The notes beneath the pieces are model-generated. The model was not told the origin of the DNA and ran no database searches. It saw only the letters and a program-made list of their open reading frames with translations. The position numbers and the translations under genes were made by a program. Below are positions 12,523 to 13,605 of a stretch of 13,605 bases of DNA, piece by piece. Source of the DNA: SIG701 sp045123975 (GTDB lineage Bacteria > Bacillota > Clostridia > Oscillospirales > CAG-272); assembly GCA_045123975.1 (NCBI GenBank), contig JBGVKV010000072.1, positions 1 to 13,605 of the forward strand, written 5' to 3'. The first letter of the stretch is position 1, and each line of letters starts with the position of its first letter.

Positions 12523-13605
12523 TCAAGTGGAAATATCGTCTTTGGCAAGGACAAACTGCGAAGCACTCTGCCCGGCGGCCACGCCGGTTGAGAATGCGAT
12601 CTGCAGATTGTATCCGCCGGTATATGCGTCCACGTCAATGACCTCCCCGGCGAAGAAAAGACCGGGTACGTTTTTTGACATCATGGTCTTGGTGTGAAGT
12701 CCGTTTACCTCCACGCCGCCGCTGGTGATGATGGCCTCATCGACGGGACGGAAGGAAACGGGGGTGAGGGGAAACTTTTTCAAAGCGTCCCGCAGAGCGG
12801 CACGCTCCTCTCTTGTGATGGCGTTGGATTTCTTTCGGGGATCGATACGGCTCAGCCGGATCACGGGATCGATCAACTTCTGGGGAAGCAGATCCGAGAG
12901 GGAATTGACAAAATCCCGCTGGGAGTATTTGGTGAGATCGGCAATGAGGCGCGCGTCCAGCGTGGCATCGTCCAAAGCAGGCTTCAGATCGATGAACATC
13001 CGGTACTGCCGGATATCCCCCCGCATATGGGCGGAGGCGGACAGCACCAGCGGACCCGATACACCGAAGTGAGTGAAGAGCATCTCGCCCATCTCCGAGT
13101 AGACCACCTTATTGCCCGAGGTAACGCTCAGCGTCACGTTTTTCAGGGAAAGGCCGGAGAGGGGAGCGGTATCCTCCTTCGTGATCACGGGGATCAGGGA
13201 GGGGATGGGCTCGGCCACGGCCATGCCTGCATCCCGTGCGAAACGGTATCCGTCACCGCGGGAGCCCGTTCCGGGATAGGAGGCGCCGCCAGTGGCTACG
13301 ATCACGGCATCGGCCGTGTGCTCGCCTGTGGCGGTTTTCACGCCGTATACGCCGCTTTCATTCCGGAGCAGGGAAATAACCTTCTCCTGCACTACCCGCA
13401 CGCCAAGGCCCTTCATAACCCGTTCCATAGCACCGGAGATGTCCGCTGCCTTATCGGATACGGGGAACACCCGCCGGCCCCGCTCCGTTTTCAGCGGCAC
13501 GCCGTTTTCCTCAAAGAAGGACATAACGTCGGCGGGGGTATAGCGATAGATGGGGCCGGTCAGAAATTTGCGGTTCTTGGTCACGTTTTCCAGTACTTCG
13601 GCCGG
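12523..13605 (-). CDS. NAD(P)/FAD-dependent oxidoreductase, HI0933/YhiN family, 5' end outside window
   Basis: A flavoprotein of the HI0933-like (BaiN/YhiN) family whose cellular substrate is not firmly known. The frame is open to the right edge, starting in the middle of the gene with PAEVLENVTKNRKFL, so the N-terminal Rossmann motif that binds FAD (about 50-60 residues) lies beyond the window; 360 residues are seen. Visible motifs are ERGRRVFPVSDKAADI, the second dinucleotide-related segment VIVATGGASYPGTGSRGDGY, TSGGVEVN, and the C-terminal FFAGEVIDVDAYTGGYNLQ with AFSTG, which closes the flavin site. The TGA stop is 33 bases before cmk. It is the first visible gene of the operon running leftwards. 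Confidence 0.93.
   Translation of the reverse strand, partial: PAEVLENVTKNRKFLTGPIYRYTPADVMSFFEENGVPLKTERGRRVFPVSDKAADISGAMERVMKGLGVRVVQEKVISLLRNESGVYGVKTATGEHTADAVIVATGGASYPGTGSRGDGYRFARDAGMAVAEPIPSLIPVITKEDTAPLSGLSLKNVTLSVTSGNKVVYSEMGEMLFTHFGVSGPLVLSASAHMRGDIRQYRMFIDLKPALDDATLDARLIADLTKYSQRDFVNSLSDLLPQKLIDPVIRLSRIDPRKKSNAITREERAALRDALKKFPLTPVSFRPVDEAIITSGGVEVNGLHTKTMMSKNVPGLFFAGEVIDVDAYTGGYNLQIAFSTGVAAGQSASQFVLAKDDIST

Noticed and set aside
12759..12790. A stretch resembling the palindromic repeat (GGGGGTGAGGGG, then CTTTTTCAAAG)
   Set aside because: It lies inside the HI0933-family gene and encodes KKFPLTP, a segment that fits the family's conserved FPLT region, so the likeness is more simply due to coding constraint. 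It also lacks the second arm.
13582..13605. GTG at 13584 as the start of the HI0933-family gene
   Set aside because: The frame stays open to the window edge with family-like residues (PAEVLEN) and the FAD-binding N-terminus is missing, so the gene starts outside the window.
1..13605. CRISPR array, transposase, integrase, tRNA, rRNA or prophage genes
   Set aside because: I looked for regularly spaced direct repeats, IS-type terminal inverted repeats and the relevant protein motifs on both strands and saw none.

Overview
The window reads as chromosomal DNA of a Clostridia-class Firmicute, most likely a gut Oscillospirales/Ruminococcaceae-type organism. The grounds are the gene order map-infA-rpmJ-rpsM-rpsK-rpsD-rpoA-rplQ with zinc-type S4 and L36, strong AGGAGG-type ribosome binding sites, CIRCE-controlled groESL, and an IspH-ribosomal protein S1 fusion protein, a clostridial architecture. 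Family names come from recognising motifs in the translations; no database search was possible.

Layout. Bases 1-3821 (+) are the distal end of the S10/spc/alpha ribosomal super-operon: the 3' end of methionine aminopeptidase, IF-1, L36, S13, S11, S4, RNA polymerase alpha and L17, closed by a strong intrinsic terminator at 3846-3881. Bases 3889-4631 hold a small divergent pair: a 66-residue Cro/C1-type regulator (-) and a 117-residue SLOG/DUF2493 protein (+). Their promoters face away from each other, have overlapping -35 boxes, and are threaded with repeated TGTATA-type half-sites. Bases 4611-5948 (-) encode a sodium:alanine/glycine symporter. Bases 6016-8271 are the groES-groEL heat-shock operon, with one good CIRCE next to its promoter, a second degenerate CIRCE about 120 bp upstream, and a bidirectional terminator after groEL. 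Bases 8316-13605 (-) are read from the right end leftwards: a partial HI0933-type flavoprotein, cytidylate kinase, a PlsC-type acyltransferase, the IspH-S1 fusion, a terminator, then a FabG-like short-chain dehydrogenase.

How the genes work together. The left block is translation and transcription machinery. The right block is a housekeeping operon joining CMP phosphorylation, phospholipid acylation, isoprenoid synthesis and translation initiation; two of its junctions are ATGA stop/start overlaps. groESL is a standard HrcA-type heat-shock unit. The regulator/SLOG pair is the least explained part.

I found no CRISPR array, transposase, rRNA, tRNA or phage gene. Most of the window is conserved housekeeping DNA. 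The items most worth a second look are the regulator/SLOG control region, the duplicated CIRCE, a palindromic repeat found directly 3' of two genes, and the terminator that abuts the start of the dehydrogenase gene.
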